From positions 299,200 to 363,199 of the forward strand of contig NZ_JMDW01000011.1 of assembly GCF_000691525.1 (NCBI RefSeq): DNA of 64,000 nt, given 5' to 3'. The translations under genes were made by a program, and so were the position numbers. This document shows positions 1 through 8,094 of this stretch, piece by piece. The stretch is from Mycolicibacterium neoaurum ATCC 25795 (lineage in GTDB: Bacteria > Actinomycetota > Actinomycetes > Mycobacteriales > Mycobacteriaceae). Below the pieces are notes generated by a model. It made no database searches and was not told the DNA's origin. It worked only from the letters and a program-made list of their open reading frames with translations. Numbering within the stretch: the first letter of the stretch is position 1; every line of letters starts with the position of its first letter.

Positions 1-444
1 GCCCGCGATCGCATGGGAGGCGAAGCTGGACTGACCGAAGAACCCGGCGGTGATGGGTGCGCCGTTCAACCGCAGCGGGCTCGTCTCGTCCCGGCGGCTC
101 CCGCGCATGTTGAGGTTGGTGGACTGATCGCAGTAGGCGGGCCGGTCGGCCACACAGTTGCCACACTGTCCGCAGCTGGCGAACGTCAACACCACCTGCT
201 GGCCGGGGCGCGGCGTGGCCGCCGGACCGGCGGCCAGCACGGTGCCTGCACCCTCGTGACCGAACACCATCGGCGTCTTGCTGCACCAGGACGCCATGGT
301 GATATCGGTGTGGCAGATGCCGACGGCATCGATGCGCACCAACACCTCGTCGCCGACCGGATCGCGAAGTTCGATATCGGTGAGCTGCGGTTCCTGGCCC
401 GGTTCCAGAAGCACCGCGGCACGTGCCTTGATCACTTGACGCAT
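1..444 (-). CDS. Zinc-dependent alcohol dehydrogenase (N-terminal part, runs off left edge)
   Basis: The first 148 residues of a medium-chain zinc alcohol dehydrogenase are present; the C-terminal NAD(P)-binding half lies outside the window. The catalytic-zinc segment is visible as GICHTDIT near residue 40 followed by FGHEGAG near residue 60, and the structural-zinc lobe as CGQCGNC followed by a fourth cysteine near residue 100. These are the standard features of class III/AdhB-like enzymes that oxidise alcohols or reduce aldehydes with NAD(P). Translation starts at an ATG at 444, only 15 bp from the divergent quinone-reductase start at 460, so the two promoters must overlap. The family is certain; the substrate cannot be told. 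Confidence 0.9.
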   Translation of the reverse strand, partial: MRQVIKARAAVLLEPGQEPQLTDIELRDPVGDEVLVRIDAVGICHTDITMASWCSKTPMVFGHEGAGTVLAAGPAATPRPGQQVVLTFASCGQCGNCVADRPAYCDQSTNLNMRGSRRDETSPLRLNGAPITAGFFGQSSFASHAIAG

Positions 445-459
445 GTTAAATGGTCAGTC

Positions 460-1428
460 ATGCGCGCTATACAGATACCCCGATTGGACGGGCCCGAGGT
501 GGCCGAACTGGTCGAGATCGCCGAACCGGGGTCCGACGGAGTGGTGATCGACGTGCACGCCGCGGGAGTGGCGTTTCCCGACGCACTGCAGACCCGCGGG
601 CTCTACCAGCACAAGGCGGAGCTGCCCTACATCCCGGGCGCCGAGGTCGCCGGCGTGGTGCGCAGCGCCCCACAGGAATCCGGGTTCAGCGCCGGGGACC
701 GGGTGGCGGGGCTGTGCATGCTGACCGGCGGGATGGCCGAGGTGGTGGCGTTGCCGGCGGACCGGGTGTTCGCGCTGCCGGACAATGTGAGCTTCGAGGC
801 CGGTGCCGGCATCCTGTTCAACGATCTGACGGTGCACTGCGCCCTGCGCACCAGGGGCAGGCTCGCCGAAGGCGAGACGGTACTGGTGCACGGCGCCGCC
901 GGCGGTATCGGCACCTCGGCGCTGCGACTGGCGCCCGCGTTCGGCGCCGCCCGCACCATCGCGGTGGTCAGCACCGAGGCAAAGGCCGATATCGCCCGTG
1001 CCGCCGGGGCGACCGATGTGGTGCAGGTCGACGGTTTCAAGGACACGGTCAAGGAACTCACCGGCGGCCGCGGGGTCGATATCGTGCTCGACCCCGTCGG
1101 CGGGGACCGGTTCACCGACTCGTTGCGGTCGCTGGCCCCGGCCGGCCGACTGCTGGTGGTCGGATTCACCGGCGGTGAGATTCCCACGGTCCGGGTGAAC
1201 CGGTTGCTGCTCAACAATGTCGACGCCATCGGGGTCGGCTGGGGCGCCTGGGCCGCGACCCATCCGGGGTATCTGGCCGGACAGTGGAACGAACTGGCAC
1301 CGTTGCTGGCCTCCGGGGTCATCAGCGCTCCAGAACCCGTGGTGTTCCCCTTCGAGCAGGCCGGTGCGGCCATCGCCTCGCTGGAGAACCGGACCGCCGT
1401 CGGCAAGGTGGTACTCAAAATTCGTTGA
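460..1428 (+). CDS. NADPH:quinone oxidoreductase family protein (MDR superfamily)
   Basis: A 322-residue medium-chain reductase without zinc ligands, like quinone oxidoreductase/crotonyl-CoA-reductase-type mycobacterial proteins. It starts MRAIQIPRLDGPEV, has the substrate-domain segment YIPGAEVAGVV near residue 60 and the dinucleotide-binding loop VHGAAGGIGTSALRLA near residue 145, and ends in the family-typical AVGKVVLKIR. It probably reduces quinones or enoyl substrates with NADPH in the cytosol. The frame stays open upstream to position 13, but the ATG at 460 matches the family N-terminus and the upstream part lies over the opposite-strand dehydrogenase. Its 3' end overlaps the convergent CocE-type gene by 14 bp. 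Substrate unknown. Confidence 0.88.
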   Translation: MRAIQIPRLDGPEVAELVEIAEPGSDGVVIDVHAAGVAFPDALQTRGLYQHKAELPYIPGAEVAGVVRSAPQESGFSAGDRVAGLCMLTGGMAEVVALPADRVFALPDNVSFEAGAGILFNDLTVHCALRTRGRLAEGETVLVHGAAGGIGTSALRLAPAFGAARTIAVVSTEAKADIARAAGATDVVQVDGFKDTVKELTGGRGVDIVLDPVGGDRFTDSLRSLAPAGRLLVVGFTGGEIPTVRVNRLLLNNVDAIGVGWGAWAATHPGYLAGQWNELAPLLASGVISAPEPVVFPFEQAGAAIASLENRTAVGKVVLKIR

Positions 1429-3043
1429 CGCGGTGTCCATTCAGGATGGGCAGGGTCAACCGGGACCGCGTGCCGATCTCGTGAGTGGTGGGTACCAACC
1501 GCGATGCCGTCCACACCGGCTCACCGGTGCCCGGGTTGCGGGCGAACCGCGGATATGAGCCGCCGGCAATGGACAGCCGGATCCGCGACCCCGCCGCGAA
1601 CCGATGTGCGATCGGGTCGAGATCCAGCCTGAGCATCTCGCCGTCGGCGGGGGTCCGGGTGGCGTAGCCGTCGCTGACATTGCGGGAACGGCCATCGGCG
1701 CCGACCTCACTGATCCGCACCGCGACATCACACCAACCGGTGGCTGTCCGGTGTACAAGCTCTACCGAGGGGGTGCCGAGCACCTCCATGGGTCGGTCCA
1801 GCACCGCTCCGGTGAAGGTGATGACGTCATTGCGGGCGGCAAGCGCCGAATCCTCGCGGTAACCGCGGGGGGCGAACAGCAACCGGCCCCCGATCGTCGG
1901 CGTCGGGTCCGCCGGGTCGTAGACGAATCGGGCGGGCTGACCGTCCACCGGTTGCGGTGTCAGCGCGGCTCGCGGGCTCAGGTACCACTGCTGCTGCTCG
2001 GCCGGTGGAGGCCAGGATGGCAGGTCGCGCCAGCCGTCTCCGGTGACGAAGATCCGGACCCCACCGAACCGTTCATCGGCCAACCAGCTCAACGACTCTC
2101 GCAGGACGTCACCGCCACCGTCGCCGTGGGTCCACGGCCCCACGATCAGCGCCGGGCCGGCGTCACCGTCACGGAGTCGGCGGTACTGCTCGAAGGTCTG
2201 GGTCAGGAAAACGTCCTGCCAGCCGGTCACCAGCAGCACCGGGGTCCGGGTGCGCTGCAGTGCACCCCCGAGCCGGGCGGGCCGCCAGTAAGGATCGGTG
2301 GCGTCCGGGGTGCGCAGCCACGACTCATGCCACGGTGCACGATCCTTCAGGATCTTCGCGCCGGCATCGCGCAGCGGCACGATCCGCAGCGGTCGGCGCA
2401 ACCGGCGCGGCATCGTGACCATCCGGACGACGGTGCGCAATGTCCCGCCGTCTTCCTGAGTGGCGACCTGATAGCTCCAGGTGAGGAAATCGGCCAAAGC
2501 GAATGCTCCTGTACCCCAGCCCGATTCGGCAAAATCGTGCGGGGCCATGCCGATCACCGACGTGTCGAGCTCCGGGGGTGGGTCCATCAGCAGTGCCCAC
2601 TGGGTGTAGCCGAGATAGGAGGACCCGACGGTGAACAGCCGCCCGCGGAACCACGGCTGATCGCGCAGCCAGGTCAGCGTATCGGCGGCATCCTCGGACT
2701 CGGCATACCCGGGGTGAAAGTCACCACCGGAGCCGAAAGTGCCTCGTACGCTTTGCATCACCACCTGATACCCGCGTTCGGCATAAACCGCGGCGGTCAC
2801 GGCGGCGGGAAGGTTCGTTCGGCCATAGGGGGTGCGGATCAGCACCGTGCCCGCGGGGTCCGCGTGCGGGACGTGCGGGAGGTAGACGTCGGTCAGCAGG
2901 TCGACACCGTCACGCATGGTGACCGCGATATCGCGGTCCACCCGGTAACCCGTCGTCGCCGGCGGCAGCCGCAGTCGCGCACTCGCCACGCGGGTGGCCA
3001 GCCGTACGAATGGACCGGGCGGGGTGGGTCGAGTGGAAGCCAT
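1415..3043 (-). CDS. CocE/NonD family hydrolase (X-Pro dipeptidyl-peptidase-like esterase)
   Basis: A 542-residue alpha/beta hydrolase of the CocE/X-prolyl-dipeptidyl-aminopeptidase S15 family. The N-terminal beta-strands (RDIAVTMRDGVDLLTDVYLP, residues about 34-53) are followed by the RTPYGR oxyanion segment and the nucleophile elbow VGSSYLGYTQW near residue 142, which supplies the catalytic serine. The C-terminal third is the jelly-roll domain typical of the family (segment FTGAVLDRPMEVLGTPSVEL). Such enzymes cleave esters or amides of acylated small molecules. No signal peptide is visible, so a cytosolic location is likely. It stands alone, convergent with the quinone reductase and divergent from the DUF732 gene. 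Substrate cannot be predicted. Confidence 0.9.
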   Translation of the reverse strand: MASTRPTPPGPFVRLATRVASARLRLPPATTGYRVDRDIAVTMRDGVDLLTDVYLPHVPHADPAGTVLIRTPYGRTNLPAAVTAAVYAERGYQVVMQSVRGTFGSGGDFHPGYAESEDAADTLTWLRDQPWFRGRLFTVGSSYLGYTQWALLMDPPPELDTSVIGMAPHDFAESGWGTGAFALADFLTWSYQVATQEDGGTLRTVVRMVTMPRRLRRPLRIVPLRDAGAKILKDRAPWHESWLRTPDATDPYWRPARLGGALQRTRTPVLLVTGWQDVFLTQTFEQYRRLRDGDAGPALIVGPWTHGDGGGDVLRESLSWLADERFGGVRIFVTGDGWRDLPSWPPPAEQQQWYLSPRAALTPQPVDGQPARFVYDPADPTPTIGGRLLFAPRGYREDSALAARNDVITFTGAVLDRPMEVLGTPSVELVHRTATGWCDVAVRISEVGADGRSRNVSDGYATRTPADGEMLRLDLDPIAHRFAAGSRIRLSIAGGSYPRFARNPGTGEPVWTASRLVPTTHEIGTRSRLTLPILNGHRVNEF

Positions 3044-3102
3044 CGCCTACCATTGTGGCCGAATCGTCGCCATAATCGTTGGTCCCGGCGACGATCAGTG
3101 AC

Positions 3103-3108
3103 TAGCGT
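3103..3108 (+). promoter_or_regulatory. -10 hexamer of a probable leaderless promoter (DUF732 gene)
   Basis: TAGCGT sits 6 nt before the ATG at 3115 and no Shine-Dalgarno is present. A -10 this close to the start codon puts transcription start at or next to the A of ATG, the common leaderless arrangement in mycobacteria. Confidence 0.5.
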
Positions 3109-3114
3109 CGAGAT

Positions 3115-3444
3115 ATGCGCAGCAGTCTGTTCCGTGGGGCCCTCGCCGTGTCGGTGGTAGGGGCCGCCGCACTGCTCGGCTCGCCGGCGGCCGGCGCGGA
3201 CGAGAACACCGAGGGTGCATACCTCAATGCGCTGCGCAACGCCGGCATCATCCCTGGCTTCTACACCCCCGCCACCGCGCTGGCCAGCGGCCACAAATTG
3301 TGCGCAACGATGGACGGCGGGGTCGACCAGCTCGACGTCGTCGACGTGGTGATCAACGCGGACAAGGTTCCCGAGAACGTGGCGACGTTCATGGTCGGCA
3401 CCGCGACCATCGCGTTCTGCCCGTGGAACTCGATGAACGGTTAG
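3115..3444 (+). CDS. Secreted DUF732 domain protein
   Basis: A 109-residue exported protein. A positively charged start (MRSSLFRGA) leads into a hydrophobic stretch ending around ADENTEG, a typical Sec signal peptide with cleavage near residue 28. The mature part carries the mycobacterial DUF732 pattern: an alanine-rich helix ([10 protein letters not shown]), a single cysteine in KLCATMDGG and a C-terminal FCPW segment, the two cysteines probably forming a disulfide. The function of DUF732 proteins is unknown. It is monocistronic; its TAG stop interlocks with the stop of the convergent mbtM homologue (shared TTAG at 3441-3444), leaving no intergenic terminator. Confidence 0.88.
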   Translation: MRSSLFRGALAVSVVGAAALLGSPAAGADENTEGAYLNALRNAGIIPGFYTPATALASGHKLCATMDGGVDQLDVVDVVINADKVPENVATFMVGTATIAFCPWNSMNG

Positions 3445-5021
3445 GTTGCGGCGACCTCGAGTCCGCGCTTGACCTCGAGCCGCCGCAACTTGCCCGATGA
3501 TGTACGCGGCAGGGTTCCGGGTTTGACGAACACCACCTCGGCGGGCACGACACCGCAGCCCGAGGCCACCTCTCTCATGAGTTCGGCACGAGCACCCGCC
3601 TCGTCCGGCCCGCGGAATTCGGCGGTGACCACCAGTCCGGGACGCACCGAGCCTTCCCCGATGCCGACCGCCACCACCGCACCCTCACGAACGCCCGGTA
3701 CCCGTGCGGCGATCCGTTCGACTTCGGCGGGGAAGATGTTGCGCCCGGCCACGGTGATGATCTCCTTGGCCCGGCCGCACACCACCAGTCCACCGTCGAC
3801 CAGATAACCCAGATCGCCGGTGCGGAACCAGTCGTCGCCGACGCGTGGGAGGTCGCCGAGGTAACCGGACATCATGGAGGTGCCCCGGATCGCCACCTCG
3901 CCGATCTGTCGGTCGGATACCGCCACGGCCATCCCCTCGTGGGGTTCGATCCGTATTTCCATACCCTCGATCGGTGTGCCCAGCACGGCGTGTCTGCGCG
4001 TGGCGGTGCCCTCCTCGGTGGTGAAGGCGGTCTCGTCGATGCGCAAACCCTCTCCGGGGACAGGAACCGTTACCGCACAGGTAGATTCGGCAAGACCGTA
4101 GGACGGCGAGAGGGCTCCTGCGGAGAAACCGAAGCGGGCCATCTCGACAGCGAACCGCTCGGTGAGCTCACAGTCGACCGGCTCCCCGCCGTTGAGGGCG
4201 AATCGCAGCGCGGACAGGTCGACGTCGGCGACCCGACGGGAATACTTGCCGATCATGCCGTAGGCCATGTTGGGCGCTGCGGTCACCGAAGCACGGCTAT
4301 CCGACAGCCAGTTCAGCCACCGGAACGGCGAGGCCTGGAAGGCCGCCGTCGGCGCCTGCCACACCTCGTTACCGGCCAGCGCACCCGCAAGCAGGAAACT
4401 CAGACCCATGTCGTGGTAGAGCGGAAGCCAGGAGCACCCCACATCGCCGCCCTGCAAACCGATGCGCTTGCCGAGACCGCGCAGATTGGCCAGCACCGCC
4501 GCCGGCGACAACTCCACCGTCCTGGGGGTGCCTGTCGACCCCGCGGTGCCCTGCAGGATCGCTGCGGGCGCGTCGACCTCTGCGCATCGTGTGGCGCTCG
4601 ATCGCCCGGCGGGTGCGAGGTCGGTGAGATCTGTGACCGGCACAGCCTGCCAGGCGGTGCCGATCTTCTCCAGATACGCGCCCTGGCTCGCGACCAGTTG
4701 CACGCCGATGCCGCGGAATCGCCGCTGGGTGGCATCCGCCCATTGGGTGGCATCGGCACCGCGGATCGGCCCGGGCAGGATCGACACGGCGGCGCCGGCA
4801 TAGAAGGCACCGATGACGGTCGAGACGAGTTCTGCGGTCGGCGCACCGACCAGACCGACCCGGCGGATGTCCTGGTCGCGTAGCCGCTCGGCGACATTGC
4901 CTGCCCTGGCGTGGATTTCCTGCCAGGGATGTCGCGACCATTGCTTGTCGGCGAGCAGCACCAGATCCCGCGGGCTGCGGGACAGGGTCTCTGCCAGTGC
5001 CGTCGCGAGCACGTTCACCAC
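3441..5021 (-). CDS. mbtM: Long-chain fatty acid-ACP ligase, MbtM/FadD33-like (mycobactin)
   Basis: A 526-residue acyl-adenylating enzyme. The AMP-binding motif reads [13 protein letters not shown] near residue 155, the strand-helix [11 protein letters not shown] near residue 190, the substrate motif [12 protein letters not shown] near residue 310 and the hinge region [13 protein letters not shown] near residue 395; the C-terminal catalytic lysine lies in [13 protein letters not shown]. From memory the whole chain resembles M. tuberculosis MbtM (FadD33), which loads the lipid tail of mycobactin onto the carrier MbtL. Length fits the family. Unlike the usual mbtK-L-M-N group, no carrier protein, acyltransferase or dehydrogenase gene flanks it here. 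A GTG at 5021 is used; GTGs at 5018 and 5012 are alternatives. No IdeR box is visible upstream. Confidence 0.82.
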   Translation of the reverse strand: MVNVLATALAETLSRSPRDLVLLADKQWSRHPWQEIHARAGNVAERLRDQDIRRVGLVGAPTAELVSTVIGAFYAGAAVSILPGPIRGADATQWADATQRRFRGIGVQLVASQGAYLEKIGTAWQAVPVTDLTDLAPAGRSSATRCAEVDAPAAILQGTAGSTGTPRTVELSPAAVLANLRGLGKRIGLQGGDVGCSWLPLYHDMGLSFLLAGALAGNEVWQAPTAAFQASPFRWLNWLSDSRASVTAAPNMAYGMIGKYSRRVADVDLSALRFALNGGEPVDCELTERFAVEMARFGFSAGALSPSYGLAESTCAVTVPVPGEGLRIDETAFTTEEGTATRRHAVLGTPIEGMEIRIEPHEGMAVAVSDRQIGEVAIRGTSMMSGYLGDLPRVGDDWFRTGDLGYLVDGGLVVCGRAKEIITVAGRNIFPAEVERIAARVPGVREGAVVAVGIGEGSVRPGLVVTAEFRGPDEAGARAELMREVASGCGVVPAEVVFVKPGTLPRTSSGKLRRLEVKRGLEVAAT

Positions 5022-5251
5022 CGGCTCCGGCGGCCGTCCGGCACGGTGGCGACGCGCGCCCCGCGCATCGTGATGCGATCCATGACCGGAAACTATATGA
5101 CCTTTGCCAAAATCGGGTCCCTACGCTGACGCCGACGACAATTCAGCCTCTATGGGCTGGTGGCCGTACCCGCTGCGACGTGGGCCGACACCCGATCGGT
5201 CCGACATCGGTGGCTGAGTGTGCTCTCAGCAATGGCCGGTGTCGGCCTGCA
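5022..5251. other. Intergenic region without recognisable gene
   Basis: The 230 bp between the mbtM start and the end of the next minus-strand gene hold a TATAGT hexamer oriented toward mbtM (about 5090-5095, read on the minus strand). A short minus-strand frame beginning ATG near 5082 ends TGA over the mbtM start. A 21-codon tryptophan-rich frame at 5152-5217 on the plus strand has no ribosome site. Nothing else was found. Confidence 0.4.
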
Positions 5252-5998
5252 TCAGTTCCCTGGCTCGCCGGGGGTAGGAGCACCCGGCAGTGCGGGAGCT
5301 CCCGGCGCAGGCGGGGGCGGCGGCGCCGACTCGGTCGGCGGATTGCAGATCTGATCGAGCTTGGTGTTCTGCTCGTCGGCGTCCTTCAGTCGCTGCTGCT
5401 GCGCGGGATCATTGGTCGGTATCTCGGCGATCGCCGCGGCGCCGACGTCCATCAATGTGTTGCCGAAGTCGCGGGCCGCCTCGGCAAGCTCGTCGGGGGT
5501 GGCGGGCTCGACACGGTTGAGCAGGAACTGCCCGCCGCCGAGCAGCGCGAGGCGCGCATTCGCCGCGACTGCGATCGCCGCACCGAAATTGCCCTGGTTG
5601 GCGGCCGGCTGTTGCATCGCGCTGCTGTTGGCGACGCCGACGCTGACGAGTGCAAAAGCATCGCACACCTGGGCCTGCGACTGCGCGCGCTGCTCCTCGG
5701 TGAACGTTTCGGTCACGGGTGCGGCGGCGGTGGCCGGGCCGCTGTTGACCGGATTGCGCCACATATAGGCCGATGCCCCAAGCGTCGCGATCGCCACGAG
5801 CATCGCGCTGACCGCGATGACCGCGGGTCCGCGGGTCGACCTCGTCTCGTCGTCGTCCAGGTCGGCATCGGAGGCTGCGGTGTCGGGAGCTTTCTTGCCG
5901 GACGCTTTCTGGCCTTCGGTCTCCTCGACTTCGGTGCTGTCGACTTTGGTCTCGTCGACTTCGGTGTCGTTGACCTCGGATTCGTTATCGTCTGGCAC
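5252..5998 (-). CDS. Single-pass membrane protein with acidic N-terminus and proline-rich C-terminus, unknown function
   Basis: A roughly 248-residue protein I cannot name. Residues 1-60 are highly acidic and low in complexity (repeated Glu/Asp/Thr/Val), residues about 65-85 form one membrane segment (GPAVIAVSAMLVAIATLGAS) and the extracytoplasmic part has a helical domain with NARLALLGGGQFLLNRV, a single cysteine pair (QVCDAF, QICNPP), then a proline/alanine tail. The plan resembles Mce-associated membrane proteins or DUF-type mycobacterial envelope proteins but identity is not clear. I chose the GTG at 5998 because a TAGGAT -10 (6006-6011) lies 7 nt upstream, which predicts a leaderless mRNA; a start at 6025 is also open. 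Confidence 0.75.
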   Translation of the reverse strand: MPDDNESEVNDTEVDETKVDSTEVEETEGQKASGKKAPDTAASDADLDDDETRSTRGPAVIAVSAMLVAIATLGASAYMWRNPVNSGPATAAAPVTETFTEEQRAQSQAQVCDAFALVSVGVANSSAMQQPAANQGNFGAAIAVAANARLALLGGGQFLLNRVEPATPDELAEAARDFGNTLMDVGAAAIAEIPTNDPAQQQRLKDADEQNTKLDQICNPPTESAPPPPPAPGAPALPGAPTPGEPGN

Positions 5999-6005
5999 GC
6001 CGGCA

Positions 6006-6011
6006 ATCCTA
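6006..6011 (-). promoter_or_regulatory. -10 hexamer TAGGAT, probable leaderless promoter
   Basis: Read on the minus strand, TAGGAT is followed after 7 nt by the GTG start at 5998, with no ribosome-binding sequence between them. Confidence 0.5.
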
Positions 6012-6151
6012 GCAACGGGGCACACCCCGACCCGCGTAGCTCAAGGGCACATCGCCTGCAGCGTAGCGCGCTGGCCAGTACAGATCAGCTGTGCCACCCG
6101 ACTGAAGGCGGACGTCTGTCGGATACCTGCGCAGCACATCCGCAAGGCCCG

Positions 6152-7063
6152 TCAGTTCAGCTGGTAGCGACCGGGTGCCAGCTCGGCGTGCTCCAGGAAC
6201 ACCTGCATGACGGCGAGCATCTGCCAGTGCAACCGCTGCAGGCGCCGGGTGAGCTCGGGCCCCGGCTCGAAGACTGCCGGCCCCTCGGCCGGCGGCGGTG
6301 GCAACACCCCGAGGATGCGGGCCATGTCCACCTCGATGAAGGTGAAGTCGCCGTAGGGCCGCTTCGGGTCCGCGCCGGCCGCCGGGTACCGGCCCGCGGC
6401 CAACCGGTCGGCGCACTCATACCGCGATGGCCAGCGGATCTCGATGCCGCGCAGCAGCTGTAGGTGTGCTGGCTCGACGAGAACGCCGTCGGTGCCGAGA
6501 CCGACATCCTCGTCGTCGAGTTCGCCATATCCGCGCAACGCGGCACGCAGCTGATGCGCGGTGATATTGCGCAGCCGGTACCGCCCCGGCTGCAGATCGG
6601 CGTGCCGCAGGAAGCGTGCCAACACGAAAAACATCTCGACATGTCGCCCGGCGAGTTCGTCGGCGTCGTCGGTCTGGAACACCTCGCCGAGTTGGGACAA
6701 CAGATCGGTGCGGCCGTAGGGGGCCGCGGGATCGAAACCGGGCGCACCACGTTCGGCACCGTCCCAGCCGAGGCGGGCGTGGCGCAGCAGGTCCAGGTGG
6801 GCGGCGCTGATCTCGAACGCACCGGCACCGAACCAGCTGCCGCCGTCGAGTGCGATGCGGTCGTCGGGATCGGTCCACAGAGCGCGCACCGAATCGGGCA
6901 GCTCGACGCCTGGGGCACCGAGCACGTCACCGACGGCCCTGCGCACGGCCGCCTGGTGTTCGTCGCCGTTGCGGCGGGCCTGCCGGTAGGCACCGACGAA
7001 CGAGACCATGAACTTGGCTCGTTCGAACATCACCTCTCCCACCGTAGTTGCGCGATCGAGCAT
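6152..7063 (-). CDS. Unrecognised cytosolic protein with an internal tandem duplication
   Basis: A 303-residue soluble protein without signal peptide or membrane segment. Two copies of a roughly 100-residue module are visible: the first begins AHLDLLRHARLGW, has a PYGRTDL segment and ends FLRHADLQPGRYRLRN; the second begins AHLQLLRGIEIRW, has PYGDFTF and ends FLEHAELAPGRYQLN at the C-terminus. Module one follows an N-terminal helical region of about 70 residues. I do not recognise the family. Its ATG at 7063 is only 13 bp from the first CTGTCA palindrome that fronts the divergent carboxylase cluster, so both could be controlled together. Confidence 0.7.
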   Translation of the reverse strand: MLDRATTVGEVMFERAKFMVSFVGAYRQARRNGDEHQAAVRRAVGDVLGAPGVELPDSVRALWTDPDDRIALDGGSWFGAGAFEISAAHLDLLRHARLGWDGAERGAPGFDPAAPYGRTDLLSQLGEVFQTDDADELAGRHVEMFFVLARFLRHADLQPGRYRLRNITAHQLRAALRGYGELDDEDVGLGTDGVLVEPAHLQLLRGIEIRWPSRYECADRLAAGRYPAAGADPKRPYGDFTFIEVDMARILGVLPPPPAEGPAVFEPGPELTRRLQRLHWQMLAVMQVFLEHAELAPGRYQLN

Positions 7064-7076
7064 GGAAACTCAATAC

Positions 7077-7090
7077 CTGTCACTTGACAG
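7077..7090. promoter_or_regulatory. Palindromic operator candidate, site 1 (CTGTCACTTGACAG)
   Basis: A 14-bp near-perfect inverted repeat (CTGTCA, 2 nt, TGACAG) followed by AAA. It lies just upstream of the minus-strand gene starting at 7063 and about 150 bp upstream of the DUF1989 gene. An almost identical copy occurs 95 bp away. The binding protein is not known; the TetR regulator at the end of the cluster is the natural candidate. Confidence 0.6.
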
Positions 7091-7171
7091 AAACATTCGG
7101 CACCCGTTGTTAACAGTCCTCGAATCATCGGTTACATCGCGGCAACCACGACATCGCGCTCACCGCGAAAA

Positions 7172-7185
7172 CTGTCACCTGACAG
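7172..7185. promoter_or_regulatory. Palindromic operator candidate, site 2 (CTGTCACCTGACAG)
   Basis: The second copy of the 14-bp palindrome, again followed by AAA; 16 of 17 positions match site 1. The centres are 95 bp apart, about nine helical turns, so bound dimers would face the same side of the DNA. The site is 42 bp before the GTG of the first cluster gene. Directly after it, 7189-7204 (GTCCGC-CTCG-GCGGAC) can form a 6-bp hairpin in the 5' leader. Confidence 0.6.
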
Positions 7186-7227
7186 AAAGTCCGCCTCGGC
7201 GGACTCCCGACTGCGCGAGAGTGATCA

Positions 7228-8094
7228 GTGAGCACCACTGTGTCGAGCACATCCGAAACGGCCACCACCGCCGGCGCCAGGGCCCATGCGCGTGCCCAAC
7301 ACGGGCGGACGGCCGAATTCATGCGCCACCACCCGGCGTCGGCCTCACCCACCGCACCGGCCGGCGTGGGTGCCACCGAGCTGGTCTGGTCGGAGACCGT
7401 TGCCCCCGGCGGATATACCAGCGCGGTGCTGGCTCGCGGCACCCGCATCCGACTCACCGATACCGACGGCGATGCCTGCGCGCATCTGCTGCTGCACCGT
7501 GCCGATGCATCGTATGAGCGACTCAACGTCGCCGATACGGTCAAGGTGCCGTGGCAGGCATACCTGGGCACGGGCCATCCGCTGCTCAGCGGTTTCGGCC
7601 GTGTCCTGGCCACCGTCGTCGGAGACACCTCCGGACGCCACGATGCCCTGACCGGAACTTCAACGCGTGCAGGCAACATGGAGCGCTACGGCTCATCGGC
7701 TCCCGAGTCCGAAGCCCCTGCCGGCCGCGATCTGTTCACCCTCGCCGCGCTCAAGCACGGACTGGACCGCCGCGACCTGCCGCCGTCGGTGTCCTTCTTC
7801 CAAGGTGTTCGGGTCGACGGTGACGGCACGCTGCGGTGGCTCGGGTCCGCAGGCCCGGCGACCACGCTGGACCTGCTGCTGCACGTCGACACGATCATCC
7901 TGCTGGCCAACACCGCCCACCCGTTGGACCCGCGACCGCAGTTCACCTGCTCGCCGCTGCAGGTGCACGCCTGGCGCGCCACGGCCGACCTGGATCGTCT
8001 GGTCAGCGGAGAACTGTTGGGGCCGTTGGGCCCCGAGCACACCCAGGCCATCGCCAACACCGATGCCGACCTCACCGCAAGGGGGCAGCTGTGA
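7228..8094 (+). CDS. DUF1989 protein, urea-carboxylase-associated protein 1 / carboxyguanidine deiminase subunit
   Basis: A 288-residue member of the DUF1989 family found beside urea/guanidine carboxylases (UAAP1). In characterised guanidine-degrading bacteria the two DUF1989 partners form carboxyguanidine deiminase, which removes ammonia from carboxyguanidine to give allophanate. Family signs include the core LVWSETVAPGGYTSAVLARG near residue 50, DACAHLLLHRADASYERLN near 90 and the conserved arginine/aspartate segment RAGNMERYG near 150. The N-terminal 40 residues are alanine/histidine rich and may be disordered. GTG at 7228 follows GAGAG 5-8 nt upstream. It overlaps the second DUF1989 gene (GTGA), indicating coupled translation and a heteromeric enzyme. 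Confidence 0.85.
   Translation: MSTTVSSTSETATTAGARAHARAQHGRTAEFMRHHPASASPTAPAGVGATELVWSETVAPGGYTSAVLARGTRIRLTDTDGDACAHLLLHRADASYERLNVADTVKVPWQAYLGTGHPLLSGFGRVLATVVGDTSGRHDALTGTSTRAGNMERYGSSAPESEAPAGRDLFTLAALKHGLDRRDLPPSVSFFQGVRVDGDGTLRWLGSAGPATTLDLLLHVDTIILLANTAHPLDPRPQFTCSPLQVHAWRATADLDRLVSGELLGPLGPEHTQAIANTDADLTARGQL

Noticed and set aside
13..459. Upstream extension of the quinone reductase frame
   Set aside because: It is antisense to a clear zinc alcohol dehydrogenase and the family N-terminus begins at 460.
5152..5217. 21-codon tryptophan-rich frame
   Set aside because: No ribosome site or other support; likely chance.
6026..6151. tRNA-like stretch (GTAGCTCAAGGGC)
   Set aside because: No acceptor stem or T-arm can be folded around it.
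7064..7227. Guanidine (ykkC) riboswitch before the DUF1989 genes
   Set aside because: I could not find its conserved motifs; only palindromes and a 6-bp hairpin are present.
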